From Streptomyces sp. 135 (GTDB lineage Bacteria; Actinomycetota; Actinomycetes; Streptomycetales; Streptomycetaceae): a stretch of 64,000 bases of DNA. Below, one piece after another: positions 1 through 13,627 of the stretch (within the stretch, counting starts at the first letter, position 1; each line of letters opens with the position of its first letter). The notes beneath the pieces are model-generated. The model was not told the DNA's origin. It was given only the letters and a program-made list of their open reading frames with translations, and did no database searches. Position numbers and translations under genes: made by a program. Location of the stretch: NCBI RefSeq assembly GCF_020026305.1, contig NZ_CP075691.1:3410001-3474000 (forward strand), given 5' to 3'.

Positions 1-915
1 CTGCCGAGCCGGGCGCTGGCCGTGCTGATCGACCTGGTCGTGGCGTGGGCGGTCTATCTCGGGGTGACCATCGGCGTCGTCGCTTCCACGGCTTCCTTGG
101 ACGACGCCGCGGCCGCCGCGGTGGCCGTCGCGAGCTTCGTACTCCTTCTGGTCGGTGGTCCCATCGCGGTGGAGACGCTCAGTCATGGACGGTCCTTGGG
201 GAAGCTGGCCTGCGGGTTGCGGGTGGTGCGGGACGACGGGGGGCCCATTCGGTTCCGGCACGCGTTGGTGCGGGGGGCCATAGGGGTCGTCGAGATTCTG
301 ATGACCTTCGGGGTCGTGGCGTGCGTCGCGTCGCTCGTGTCGGCGCGGGGGCGGCGGCTCGGGGATGTGTTCGCGGGGACCTTGGTCGTGCGCGAGCGCG
401 TTCCCGCGGGGCGGGCCGCTTTTGTGCCTCCGCCGCCGCCCTGGCTGATGGGGCGGTTCTCCGGGCTCGATCTGTCCGGCGTCCCCGAGGGGCTGTGGCT
501 CGCGATCCGGCAGTGTCTGACGCGGATGGGGCAGTTGGATCCGCAGGTGGGCTGGGCGATGGCGGAGCGTCTTGCCCGGGATCTGGCGGAGCGTACGGGG
601 GCTCCGGTGCCACCGGGTGTGCCGCCGGCCGCGTATCTGGCGGCTGTGGTGCACGAGCGGCAGGCGCGGGACGCGCGGCGGACCTTCGGTGGGTCTGCCG
701 GGAGTGGCGCTGCAGAGCCGGGTGCGGGACCTGGTGCGGGGTTCCGGCCCGGGCCCGGCTACAGCCATGTGCCTGGCCACGGACCTGCGTACGGCGGCGA
801 TGGGACCGCACCGCTCCCGTCGCGCTCCCCCGCTCCCGGTGCCGTGCCGCCGGCGGGGCCGCGTGGTGGCGATGAGGGCGTGCCTCCTGCCACGGGGTTC
901 GTGCCGCCTGCTTAG
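1..915 (+). CDS. RDD family membrane protein, 5' truncated by window edge
   Basis: The reading frame is open from base 1 and begins LPSRALAVLIDLVV, the typical start of an RDD domain, so the true start lies upstream. The in-frame GTG at 22 would cut the domain and is not the start. Hydrophobic segments and the second RDD-type motif (SLGKLACGLRVV, then RRLGDVFAGTLVV) are visible in the first 130 residues. The C-terminal half is hydrophilic and becomes a Gly/Pro-rich, low-complexity tail. RDD proteins are poorly understood membrane proteins; some have been linked to ion transport. Substrate cannot be inferred here. Confidence 0.75.
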   Translation: MPSRALAVLIDLVVAWAVYLGVTIGVVASTASLDDAAAAAVAVASFVLLLVGGPIAVETLSHGRSLGKLACGLRVVRDDGGPIRFRHALVRGAIGVVEILMTFGVVACVASLVSARGRRLGDVFAGTLVVRERVPAGRAAFVPPPPPWLMGRFSGLDLSGVPEGLWLAIRQCLTRMGQLDPQVGWAMAERLARDLAERTGAPVPPGVPPAAYLAAVVHERQARDARRTFGGSAGSGAAEPGAGPGAGFRPGPGYSHVPGHGPAYGGDGTAPLPSRSPAPGAVPPAGPRGGDEGVPPATGFVPPA

Positions 916-950
916 CCGGTCGAGGCATGCGCAGGGGTGGGCGGACGGCG

Positions 951-1565
951 TCAGGTAAAGGTCGAGGGCGGGGTTTCGAGGTGCTCCAGCTCGATGCCGG
1001 GGGCCGCGAGGACGACGTCGCCGGTGATGTGGACCGCGTGCTGTTCGCCGGTGTCCAGGGCTGTGACCTGGTATTCGTCCACGATCAGCGGGCCGTTGTC
1101 AGTGGCGTGTGCTTCGCTTTTCAGCAGGGCCCAGGACTGGTCGAGAGTGCGGGGGGCGAGGACCGGGTCCGTGAAGGCGACCAGGCGGACGCGGGTCGCG
1201 GGGGAGGCGGGGGTCAGGCGCAGTAGCCGGGCCGTCGAGACGAGGAAGGCGGGGGATGTGCCGGTGAAGGTGTGGGCGGGTGCGTTGTCCTCGGTGGCGT
1301 GTGCGCCGGTGGGGTCGGTGCGGACCCATGTGACGCCGTTGAGGGCGGCGGCGCGTACCTGCCAGTCGCCCGCGTGCAGTTCGAGGCGGATGGGGCGGCC
1401 CCGGTCGTCGAGTGCGAGGTCGACGGAGCCTGCGGGGGTGCCGGAGGGGGCGGTTCGCTGGGCGACATAGCGCCAGCCGGAGGGGCCGGGTGCGCAGTGG
1501 AAGTGTTCTTCGCCGAGGGGGGTGTGATCGTGCGGATCGTGGAGCGAATATCGGCCGCGGGGCAT
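951..1565 (-). CDS. conserved hypothetical protein
   Basis: A 204-residue soluble protein starting MPRGRYSLHDPHDHTPLGEE. The frame stays open upstream to 1814, but that extension lies in degenerate repeat DNA and has a low-complexity Pro/His/Arg composition, so the ATG at 1565 is preferred. No signal peptide or membrane segment is visible. The sequence looks beta-rich and ordered (for example VDLALDDRGRPIRLELHAGDW), and codon use is typical of a real Streptomyces gene. I do not recognise the family. It lies downstream of ahcY on the same strand, but a hairpin and repeats separate the two. Confidence 0.6.
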   Translation of the reverse strand: MPRGRYSLHDPHDHTPLGEEHFHCAPGPSGWRYVAQRTAPSGTPAGSVDLALDDRGRPIRLELHAGDWQVRAAALNGVTWVRTDPTGAHATEDNAPAHTFTGTSPAFLVSTARLLRLTPASPATRVRLVAFTDPVLAPRTLDQSWALLKSEAHATDNGPLIVDEYQVTALDTGEQHAVHITGDVVLAAPGIELEHLETPPSTFT

Positions 1566-1599
1566 GGGCTGGGTCCTGGTCCTCGGTCGGTCGGTTTCC

Positions 1600-1860
1600 T
1601 GCGGGAGAAGTGGTCCTGCGAAGGGAGGTGGCGAGAGGTGGCTTCCGTGGGGAGAAGTGGCTTCCGCCGGGAGGAGTGCTTTCCGCGGGGTGGGTCGCTT
1701 CCCTTCGATGAGAGTCGCACGCCTGCCGTGGGGGTCGCCGTCCCTGTGGTGAGGCGCGTCCCGGCCGTGGGAATCACCGTCCTGCGGTGAGGCGCGTGCT
1801 TGCGGTGAGGCCACCCGCTGCGGGCCGCGTCCCTGCGGTGAGGTGCCCCCTGCGGTGAGA
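1600..1860. repeat. degenerate short direct repeats between ahcY and the downstream gene
   Basis: Two families of short imperfect repeats occur here. From about 1605 to 1700, units resembling GGAGAAGTGGCTTCCG recur with variation. From about 1745 to 1858, the core TGCGGTGAGG recurs at least four times with G/C-rich spacers. No convincing gene occupies the interval 1566-1932. Function is unknown; slippage-generated intergenic DNA is the simplest explanation. Confidence 0.5.
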
Positions 1861-1866
1861 AAGGGG

Positions 1867-1897
1867 GCAGGCCCCCGCCGCGGGGGCGAGGGCCTGC
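1867..1897 (-). terminator. candidate terminator of ahcY
   Basis: GCAGGCCC (1867-1874) is complementary to GGGCCTGC (1890-1897), and a second G/C inverted repeat lies inside the loop. The hairpin begins about 36 nt past the ahcY stop in the transcribed direction. There is no clear U-tract, as is common in high-GC actinobacteria. Confidence 0.5.
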
Positions 1898-1932
1898 TGG
1901 AGGGTGCTGGCTGACCGGCGGCCGGTCGGCTG

Positions 1933-6411
<4,479 letters not shown>

Positions 6412-7380
6412 TCAGTGGCTGTCCATACCGCCAGGCGTCCTCGTCGGGCTGGTGCCGTCTGTCGCTGTCGGCTCGCTGTAGATGTCCGGTTCCAGGTAGA
6501 TCACGCGGGCGATCGGGACCGCCGCGCGAATGCGCTCCTCGGCGGCGTTGATCGCGGTCGCCACCTCCGTGGCGGTGTCGTCGTGCTGGACGGCGATCTT
6601 GGCGGCGACGAGAAGTTCCTCGGGGCCGAGGTGGAGCGTGCGCATGTGGATGACCTTGGTGACCGTGTCGCCGTCGACCAGGGCCTTCTCGATCTTGGCG
6701 ACCTCCTCCGTGCCCGCGGCCTCGCCGAGCAGCAGGGACTTGGTCTCCGCCGCGAGGATGATCGCGATGGCGATGAGCAGGACGCCGATGCAGAGCGTGC
6801 CGATGCCGTCCCAGACGCCCTCTCCGGTGGCGAGGGCCAGGCCGACGCCGCAGAGGGCGAGGATCAGGCCGACCAGCGCGCCGAGGTCCTCCAGGAGGAC
6901 GACCGGCAGCTCGGGGGCCTTCGCGCGGCGCACGAACTGCGTCCAGGTGAGCTTGCCGCGCAGCTGGTTGGACTCCTTGATGGCGGTCCGGAAGGAGAAG
7001 GTCTCGGCGATGATCGCGAAGACCAGGACGCCGACCGGCCAGTACCAGTGCTCGATGTCGTGCGGGTGCTTGATCTTCTCGTAGCCCTCGTAGATCGCGA
7101 ACATGCCGCCGACCGAGAAGAGGACGATCGAGACGAGGAAGGCGTAGATGTAGCGCTCGCGGCCGTAGCCGAAGGGGTGTTGCGGGGTCGCCTCGCGCTG
7201 GGCCTTCTTGCCGCCGACTAGCAGCAGCCCCTGGTTGCCGGAGTCGGCGAGTGAGTGGACGCTCTCGGCGAGCATCGACGAGGAGCCACTGAAGATGAAC
7301 GCGACGAATTTCGCCACCGCGATCGCGAGGTTCGCGGCGAGTGCCGCGACAATCGCCTTTGTTCCGCCTGACGCGCTCAT
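6412..7380 (-). CDS. cation diffusion facilitator family transporter
   Basis: A 322-residue integral membrane protein of the CDF family, which exports divalent metals such as Zn2+, Co2+, Fe2+ or Mn2+ in exchange for protons. The N-terminal part has several transmembrane helices, including the CDF signature SMLAESVHSLADSGNQGLLL near residues 34-55. Acidic and histidine residues lie between helices. The C-terminal soluble domain (from about residue 220, VAKIEKALVDGDTVTKVIHM) resembles the CDF cytoplasmic dimerisation domain. The ATG start at 7380 gives the family-typical length. Metal specificity cannot be read from sequence. Confidence 0.88.
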   Translation of the reverse strand: MSASGGTKAIVAALAANLAIAVAKFVAFIFSGSSSMLAESVHSLADSGNQGLLLVGGKKAQREATPQHPFGYGRERYIYAFLVSIVLFSVGGMFAIYEGYEKIKHPHDIEHWYWPVGVLVFAIIAETFSFRTAIKESNQLRGKLTWTQFVRRAKAPELPVVLLEDLGALVGLILALCGVGLALATGEGVWDGIGTLCIGVLLIAIAIILAAETKSLLLGEAAGTEEVAKIEKALVDGDTVTKVIHMRTLHLGPEELLVAAKIAVQHDDTATEVATAINAAEERIRAAVPIARVIYLEPDIYSEPTATDGTSPTRTPGGMDSH

Positions 7381-7512
7381 AAGTGCCGGGGGTCCCTTCG
7401 CCTTCGTGTGTGGTCGGCCATCGCGGGCGGGCAGTGCTCCGGTGCGCTGCCCGGCCGCTTTGCCCGTCCTTTGCGGTGGGTCATTGTTGCAGCACGGGAG
7501 GGTGCTGTTGCG

Positions 7513-8664
7513 TCAGGCCACCACAGTGGCCCGGAAAACCGTGCCCACTCCGGACACTTCGACCTTTTCTCCGGCGGGGACGAACCCGGACTGGCCGGGC
7601 GTCAGGGGCAGTTCGCCCGCGCGGACCGAACCCGCAGTGCAGAGCAGGATCTGCGGGGTGGCGGCGGTGAGGTCGTGCGGGGCGGCGCCCTCCGGCAGCG
7701 TGAAGCGGGAGAGGCGGAATTCGTCGATCGGGGTTTCGTAGACCTCTTCGTCGGCGGGGGACGCCTCGGGGCGCAGGACGCCGGGATCGGTCGCCTCGAA
7801 GCGGACGATGCGCAGGAGTTCGGGTACGTCGACGTGTTTGGGGGTCAGTCCGCAGCGCAGGACGTTGTCGGAGTTGGCCATGATCTCGACGCCGAGGCCG
7901 TCGAGGTAGGCGTGCGGGACGCCGGCGCCGAGGAACAGGGCCTCGCCGGGCTGGAGTCGTACGTGGTTGAGGAGCATCGCGGCGATGACGCCCGGGTCGC
8001 CCGGGTAGTGGTGGGCGATGCCGGCGTACGGGGCGTAGGGGCCGCCGAGGCGCTGCGCGGCGCCCGTGACCTCGGCGACCGTCTCGGCCATCTGTTCGGG
8101 ATCGGCGGTCAGTACGGCCGTCAGGACCTCGCGCAGGGCGGCGTCCTCGGGGTGGGCGCGGAGCAGGTCGACGTACGGCTTGAGGGAGTCGACGCCGAGG
8201 GTCTCCAGGAGGTCGGCGGTCTCGGCGGGGGCGCGGAAGCCGCACAGGCCGTCGAACGCCGTGAGGGCGCATATCAGTTCGGGCTTGTGGTTGGCGTCCT
8301 TGTAGTTGCGGTTCGGGGCGTCCATGGGGACGCCCCTGCTCTCCTCGTCCGCGTAACCCTCCTTCGCCTGGGCGAGATCGGGGTGCACCTGGAGCGAGAG
8401 CGGGGCGCCCGCGGCGAGGATCTTGAGGAGGAAGGGCAGGCGCGGGCCGAACTTGGCGACCGCCTCCGGGCCGAGCTCGCGCTCCGGGTCCGCCTCGATG
8501 ACCGCGTTGAGCGCGCCCCGCTCGGTGCGCGAGGGCGCGCCCGGGTGGGCGCCCATCCACATCTCGGCCTGCGGCTCACCGCTCGGCTCGACGCCGAGGA
8601 GCTCCGCGATGGCGGTGGTGGAACCCCAGGCGTAGGGGCGGATGGTGTTGCTGAGGCGGTCCAC
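7513..8664 (-). CDS. manA: mannose-6-phosphate isomerase, class I
   Basis: A 383-residue zinc enzyme interconverting fructose-6-phosphate and mannose-6-phosphate, the entry point to GDP-mannose. Type I cupin motifs are present: LSLQVHPDLAQAKEGY (metal-binding Gln/His) near residue 95, GVPHAYLDGLGVEIMANSDN near residue 255, and the following LRCGLTPKHVDVPELL. The GTG start at 8664 has AAGGAG 9 nt upstream. Next upstream on the same strand are the SIS-type gene, a Trm112-like gene and manB, forming a mannose-metabolism group. Confidence 0.93.
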   Translation of the reverse strand: MDRLSNTIRPYAWGSTTAIAELLGVEPSGEPQAEMWMGAHPGAPSRTERGALNAVIEADPERELGPEAVAKFGPRLPFLLKILAAGAPLSLQVHPDLAQAKEGYADEESRGVPMDAPNRNYKDANHKPELICALTAFDGLCGFRAPAETADLLETLGVDSLKPYVDLLRAHPEDAALREVLTAVLTADPEQMAETVAEVTGAAQRLGGPYAPYAGIAHHYPGDPGVIAAMLLNHVRLQPGEALFLGAGVPHAYLDGLGVEIMANSDNVLRCGLTPKHVDVPELLRIVRFEATDPGVLRPEASPADEEVYETPIDEFRLSRFTLPEGAAPHDLTAATPQILLCTAGSVRAGELPLTPGQSGFVPAGEKVEVSGVGTVFRATVVA

Positions 8665-8740
8665 GGAGGGGTTCTCCTTTACTGCGTACGCGAGTGCTGA
8701 ACTGCCGCCGGTCCGGTCGGCGGGGGTGCGGCCTGAGCGG

Positions 8741-9937
8741 TCATGATCGGCCCCCGGAGGCGAGCGCCAGGTAAACGGCGGCGAAATCCGTGACGGCGAT
8801 CAGCTCCGCGAGCGCTTCCAGTTCGTCGGCCGCCTCCGGTTCCAGTTCGCTGAGCGCGACGTCGTGGCCGTGCGCCAGTTCGCGGGCCGCGGGCGCCGCG
8901 GTGAGGCCGCCCAGGTCCGCCGGGCGGTCGCGGAGCAGCACCACGCGGGCGCGCAGGGCCGCTGGTCGTCGACGCGGTCGCGGAAGAAGTCGTCGGTGTC
9001 GTCGCCGCCCGCGGGGTTGCCCGCCAGGAGGGCGCCGTGAGCGGGCAGGGCCTCGGCAGCTCGGCGGCGAGCGCCGCGTGCCCGGCCAGCTCGGCGAGGG
9101 TGGCGGCGAAGCGGCGGCCCGCGGCCCCCGCGGACTGGCCCTCGGTCCAGATGAGCGGGAGCGCGTCGGCCAGCTCGGCGGCGAGTGTCTTGGCGGGGTT
9201 GCTGTACGTCGCGATGGCCGGGCCGCAGCGTTCCGCGACGCGGTCGAGGCGGTCGGCGACCTTCTGGAGGGTGTCGACCGGGGCGGTGATCAGGCCGGTG
9301 CGGTCCAGGAGGACGAGGAGCGGGACGAGCAGGGCCCACAGGGTGCACGGGGCGCCGGGCGCGGCTTCGTCCTCGACGCGGCGTGCCTCGTACGAGGCGG
9401 TCTCCCTGGTGGCTTCGTCGTGCGCGCCCTCGTACGCGCCGTAGGGCGAGGCGGCCAGGGGCACGGTGAGGCCGTGGCTGCCCGCCACGCTCTCCGCGAG
9501 GGGGGTGCGCACGGGGGCGACGGCGACAACCGTGCAACCGCGGCGGTACGCCTGCTCGGCGAGGAGCGTCAGGCCCGGTTCGGAGCCGTCCGGGGTGGCG
9601 ATGAGCAGCAGGTCCACCGGTCCCACCCAGCCGGGCAGTGCCCAGCGCAGGGCGCCCGCGGCGGGGGCGACGCCGGTCGGGGCGAGGCGGATGACGGGGC
9701 AGGCGGCGCCCGCGAGGCCGTCGAGCAGGTCGGCGACGCAGACGACGGCGGTGCCCGGTCCCGCGATCAGGATGGCGCGGGGGCGGCCGTCGGGCTTCAG
9801 TTCCGTCAGGTTACCTCGGCGGCGTGCCGGACCGCTGTGCGGACCCGGGCGCCCGCCTCGGCCGCGCCGCGCAGCAGTCCGCGGCGGTCGGCGCGGGCCA
9901 GCGCCTCGGGGTCGTCGAGCAAGGACTCGTCGAGCAT
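8741..9937 (-). pseudogene. SIS-domain (phosphosugar isomerase-like) protein with three apparent frameshifts
   Basis: Joining three frames gives about 399 residues: MLDESLLDDPEALARADRRG (start 9937), then PVDLLLIATPDGSEPGLTLL, then VVLLRDRPADLGGLTAAP to the stop at 8741. The breaks fall near 9809, 9054 and 8960, and each is repaired by adding one G or C in a short homopolymer. The protein resembles the SIS-fold proteins between manA and manB in Streptomyces, related to bifunctional phosphoglucose/phosphomannose isomerases, but catalytic activity is unproven. Either the gene is genuinely broken or the assembly has indel errors; the otherwise excellent coding signal favours the latter. Confidence 0.7.
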
Positions 9938-10005
9938 GGGGAGGGGCCTCCGATCGCCGTGCGCGGCTTCCTGCGCGCTGCTGGGTCGTGCCGGGGCGGG
10001 TGCCG

Positions 10006-10182
10006 TTACGCGGGGCGGCGGGCCTCGTCGACCAGCAGTACGGGGATGCCGTCGCGGACGGGGTAGGCGAGGCCGCACTCCTTGGCGTCCGCCGTGCAGA
10101 TCAGCTCGCTGTCCGTCTCCTTGAGCGGGGCGTGGCAGGCCGGGCAGGCGAGGATCTCCAGGAGGCCGGCTTCGAGCGCCAT
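10006..10182 (-). CDS. Trm112-like zinc-ribbon protein
   Basis: A 58-residue protein, [20 protein letters not shown] through [17 protein letters not shown] (Cys13, Cys16) and two later cysteines (Cys29, Cys36) form a probable zinc site, and [15 protein letters not shown] is the Trm112/YcaR family signature. In eukaryotes and archaea Trm112 activates methyltransferases; the bacterial role is uncertain. It lies between the SIS-type gene and manB on the same strand, as in other actinobacteria. Confidence 0.88.
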   Translation of the reverse strand: MALEAGLLEILACPACHAPLKETDSELICTADAKECGLAYPVRDGIPVLLVDEARRPA

Positions 10183-10330
10183 GGGGTGGGTCCCTTCGAG
10201 CTGATGTGGTGAGGTTTTCGCGGTGGTGCGAGGCGGTGGACCGCGCTCCCGCGGTACGGGATCCCGCGGTGCCGCCTCGCCGTACGCGGCCTGGTCAGCC
10301 TACCTCCGTGGCAGGCGGCCCGGGTGGCCG

Positions 10331-11695
10331 TCAGCCGCGGATGATGGCCAGCGCCTCGTCGCGGACCTTGGCCATGGTGGCCTCGTCCCTGGCCTCCACG
10401 TTCAGCCGCAGGAGCGGCTCGGTGTTGGAGGCGCGGACGTTGAACCACCAGTCGGCGGCGGTGACCGTCAGGCCGTCCAGCTCGTCCAGGGCGACCCCGT
10501 CCTGTCCCTCGTACGCCGTCTTGATGGCTGCCAGGCGGGCGGTCTGGTCGTCGACCGTGGAGTTGATCTCGCCGGAGCCGGCGTAGCGGTCGTACTGCGC
10601 GACGAGGCCGGAGAGCGGGCCGTCCTGCTCGGCGAGGGCCGCGAGGACGTGGAGGGCGGCGAGCATGCCCGTGTCCGCGTTCCAGAAGTCCTTGAAGTAG
10701 TAGTGCGCGGAGTGCTCGCCGCCGAAGATCGCGCCGGTCCTGGCCATCTCCGCCTTGATGAAGGAGTGGCCCACGCGCGTGCGCACGGGCGTGCCGCCGT
10801 TCTCCTTGACGACCTCCGGGACCGACCAGGAGGTGATGAGGTTGTGGATGACCGTGCCGGAGCCGCCGTGCTTGGCGAGTTCGCGGGAGGCGACCAGGGC
10901 GGTGATGGCCGACGGGGAGACCGGGGCGCCGTTCTCGTCGACGACGAAGCAGCGGTCCGCGTCGCCGTCGAAGGCGATGCCCAGGTCGGCGCCCTCGGCG
11001 CGCACGCGCTCCTGGAGGTCCACGATGTTCGCCGGGTCGAGCGGGTTGGCCTCGTGGTTGGGGAAGGTGCCGTCCAGCTCGAAGTACATCGGCACGAGCT
11101 CCAGGGGCAGACCCTCGAAGACGGTGGGGACCGTGTGCCCGCCCATGCCGTTGCCCGCGTCGACGACGACCTTCAGGCTGCGGTTGGCCCTCAGGTCGAC
11201 CAGGCCGCGCAGGTGCGCGGCGTAGTCGGTGAGGGTGTCGCGCTGCGTGAGGGTGCCGGGGGTCGCCGCGGGCTCGGGGGCGCCGGTCTCGGACCAGCCC
11301 TCCACCAGGGCGCGGATCTCCGCGAGTCCGGTGTCCTGGCCGACCGGAGCCGCGCCCGCGCGGCACATCTTGATGCCGTTGTACTGGGCGGGGTTGTGCG
11401 AGGCGGTGAACATCGCGCCCGGCAGGTTCAGCGCGCCCGAGGCGTAGTACAGCTGGTCCGTCGAGCAGAGGCCGATCTCCGTGACGTCCACGCCACGCGC
11501 CGCCGCCCCGCGCGCGAAGGCCCGCGAGAGCCCCGGCGAGGAGGGGCGCATGTCATGGCCGACCACGATCGCGTCCGCCGCCGTGACCTGCGCGAAAGCC
11601 GCCCCGAACAGCTCGGCCAGCGACTCGTCCCACTGATCCGGGACCACCCCGCGAACGTCGTACGCCTTCACGATCTGGGACAGATCAGCAGTCAC
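10331..11695 (-). CDS. manB: phosphomannomutase/phosphoglucomutase
   Basis: A 454-residue alpha-D-phosphohexomutase interconverting mannose-6-phosphate and mannose-1-phosphate (possibly also glucose phosphates). The catalytic phosphoserine loop TASHNP is at residues 97-102 (Ser99), the Mg-binding loop DGDADR is near residue 243, and the sugar-binding motif GGEHSAHYYFKD near 315 follows. The GTG at 11695 is chosen because AGAGGG lies about 6 nt before it; a TTG two codons upstream abuts that site. The product feeds GDP-mannose synthesis for glycans and protein mannosylation. Confidence 0.93.
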   Translation of the reverse strand: MTADLSQIVKAYDVRGVVPDQWDESLAELFGAAFAQVTAADAIVVGHDMRPSSPGLSRAFARGAAARGVDVTEIGLCSTDQLYYASGALNLPGAMFTASHNPAQYNGIKMCRAGAAPVGQDTGLAEIRALVEGWSETGAPEPAATPGTLTQRDTLTDYAAHLRGLVDLRANRSLKVVVDAGNGMGGHTVPTVFEGLPLELVPMYFELDGTFPNHEANPLDPANIVDLQERVRAEGADLGIAFDGDADRCFVVDENGAPVSPSAITALVASRELAKHGGSGTVIHNLITSWSVPEVVKENGGTPVRTRVGHSFIKAEMARTGAIFGGEHSAHYYFKDFWNADTGMLAALHVLAALAEQDGPLSGLVAQYDRYAGSGEINSTVDDQTARLAAIKTAYEGQDGVALDELDGLTVTAADWWFNVRASNTEPLLRLNVEARDEATMAKVRDEALAIIRG

Positions 11696-11823
11696 GGCCA
11701 ACCCTCTCTACAAGCTCTGCGAGTTACGTCGGTACGTCGGTCACCCCACGTCGGTCGTCCCAAACTACCCGCAACGACCGACAACGAACGGAGAGCGGGC
11801 ACCGAGCCACAGCCCCGCCCCCG

Positions 11824-13441
11824 TCAAGGAAGCATCCAGCCGAGCACGGCCGTGCTCTGCCCGACCACGATCAGGCACATCACCAGGAGCAGTCCGAGGC
11901 TCCACGGCAGCACCTTGCGCAGCAGATCCCCCTCTTTGCCCGCGAGGCCGACGGCGGCGCACGCGATGGTCAGGTTCTGCGGGGAGATCATCTTGCCGAG
12001 GACCCCGCCCGAGCTGTTGGCGGCCGCGAGCAGCTCCGGCGAGAGCCCGGACTGCTGGGCCGCCGTCACCTGGAGGGCGCCGAAGAGGGCGTTGGCGGAG
12101 GTGTCGGAGCCGGTCACCGCGACGCCGAACCAGCCGAGCACCGGCGAGAGGAAGGCGAGGCCCGCGCCCGCGGCGGCCACGTAGTGCCCGATCGTGGCGG
12201 CCTGTCCGGAGAGGTTCATGACGTACGCGAGGGCGAGCACGGACGTCACGGTGAGGATCGCGAAGCGCAACTCGTGGACGGTGGCCGCCCATTCCCGTAC
12301 CGCCACGCGCGCGTGCACCCCGATGACCGCCGCCGTGCCGACCCCGGCCAGCAGCACGAGCGTCCCGCCGGTCGCCACGAGCGGCAGCGAGAAGACGTTG
12401 CCGCCGACCGGGTCCCCCGAGGGGTCGGCCACGTTCAGGAAGGGCCAGTCGAAGGTCCGCGTCGCCTTCGTGAGGAGGTCCTTGACGGCCGGTATCTGGG
12501 CGAGGGAGAAGACGGCGACGATGAGGGCGTAGGGGGCGTAGGCGCGCAGCACCTCGGGGCGCGGGTCGTGGTGGTCGAGGTCGTCGCTGCGTACGCCGGT
12601 GAGGACCGCGGCGCGTACGGGCTCGGCGGCGGGCCGTCGGGCGTGCGGCACGGCCATCAGCGCGCCCGCGCCCGCCAGGGCCGCCCCGATGTCGGCGAGT
12701 TGCGCGGAGACGTGGTTGGAGGCCGCGAACTGGGCGGCGGCGAACGCGAACCCGCACGCGAGCGCCGGTACCCAGGTCTCGCGCAGCCCGCGCCGCCCGT
12801 CCACGAGCCACACCAGGAGCAGTGGGACGACCAGGGCGAGCAGCGGGGTCTGGCGGCCGACGACGGTGGCGACGGTGTCCAGGGGGGAGGCCCGTCACCT
12901 GGGCGAGCGTCACCACGGGCGTGCCCATGGCGCCGAAGGCCACGGGCGCGGTGTTGGCCACGAGGGCGACGACCGCGGCGCGCACCGGATCGAAGCCGAG
13001 GGCGACGAGCATGACCGCGCTGATCGCGACGGGCGCCCCGAAGCCCGCGAGGGCCTCCAGGAGCGCGCCGAAGCAGAAGGCCACGACGAGGGCCTGGATG
13101 CGCGGGTCGTCGGAGAGGCGTCCGAAGGAGCGGCGCAGGATGTCGAAGTGCCGGGTGCGGACCGTCATGCGGTACACCCACAGGGCGTTGACGACGATCC
13201 ACAGGATGGGGAAAAGCCCGAAGAGGGCTCCTTGCACGGCGCTGGAGGCGGTCTGGCCGAGCGGCATGCCGTACGCGAGCCAGGCGACGAGGACGGCGAC
13301 CGCGAGGCCGATGAGGCCTGCCCGGTGGGCCTTCATGCGGACGGCGCCGAGAAGGACGAGAACGGTCAGGAGGGGCAGGGTCGCGACGAGTGCGGACAGG
13401 CCGAGCGAGTCGGCCACGGGCTCCAGTTGCTGCACGTACAC
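11824..13441 (-). pseudogene. L-lactate permease (LctP family) with one apparent frameshift
   Basis: The N-terminal part starts at GTG 13441 (VYVQQLEPVADSLGLSALVA) with GGAGG 7 nt upstream, and runs to VTLAQVTGLP. The remainder continues in another frame (LDTVATVVGRQTPLLALVV onward) to the stop at 11824. A run of six G at 12882-12887 on the plus strand would restore the frame if it were five. The repaired protein is about 538 residues, highly hydrophobic, with LctP-like segments such as AGFGAPVAISAVMLVALGF and WFGVAVTGSDTSANALFGAL. This family imports lactate or glycolate with protons. It may be intact in the organism if the indel is an assembly error. Confidence 0.75.
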
Positions 13442-13552
13442 GGAACGCCTCCCGGGCTATGGGGTGGCGAAATCGTCATGGCCTCGGTGAACGGGCGTCA
13501 ACGTGCGGGAAGGAGAGGATCCGGTGAAGGGGCGTCAGGCTCCGCTTCGGGC

Positions 13553-13627
13553 GGCCTCAAGGGCTACGGCCTTCAGGACTACGGCGACCAAGAGGCCGGC
13601 CTTGAGGACGTCGGCCTTCAGGACTCG
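13553..13627. repeat. 15-bp tandem repeat, five units
   Basis: Five consecutive 15-nt units begin at 13553, 13568, 13583, 13598 and 13613, with consensus GGCCTTCAGGACTAC. The middle unit is the most diverged. Read on the plus strand they would encode pentapeptides like GLQDY. The array overlaps the last codons of the DUF3499 gene and fills its 3' flank. Confidence 0.6.
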
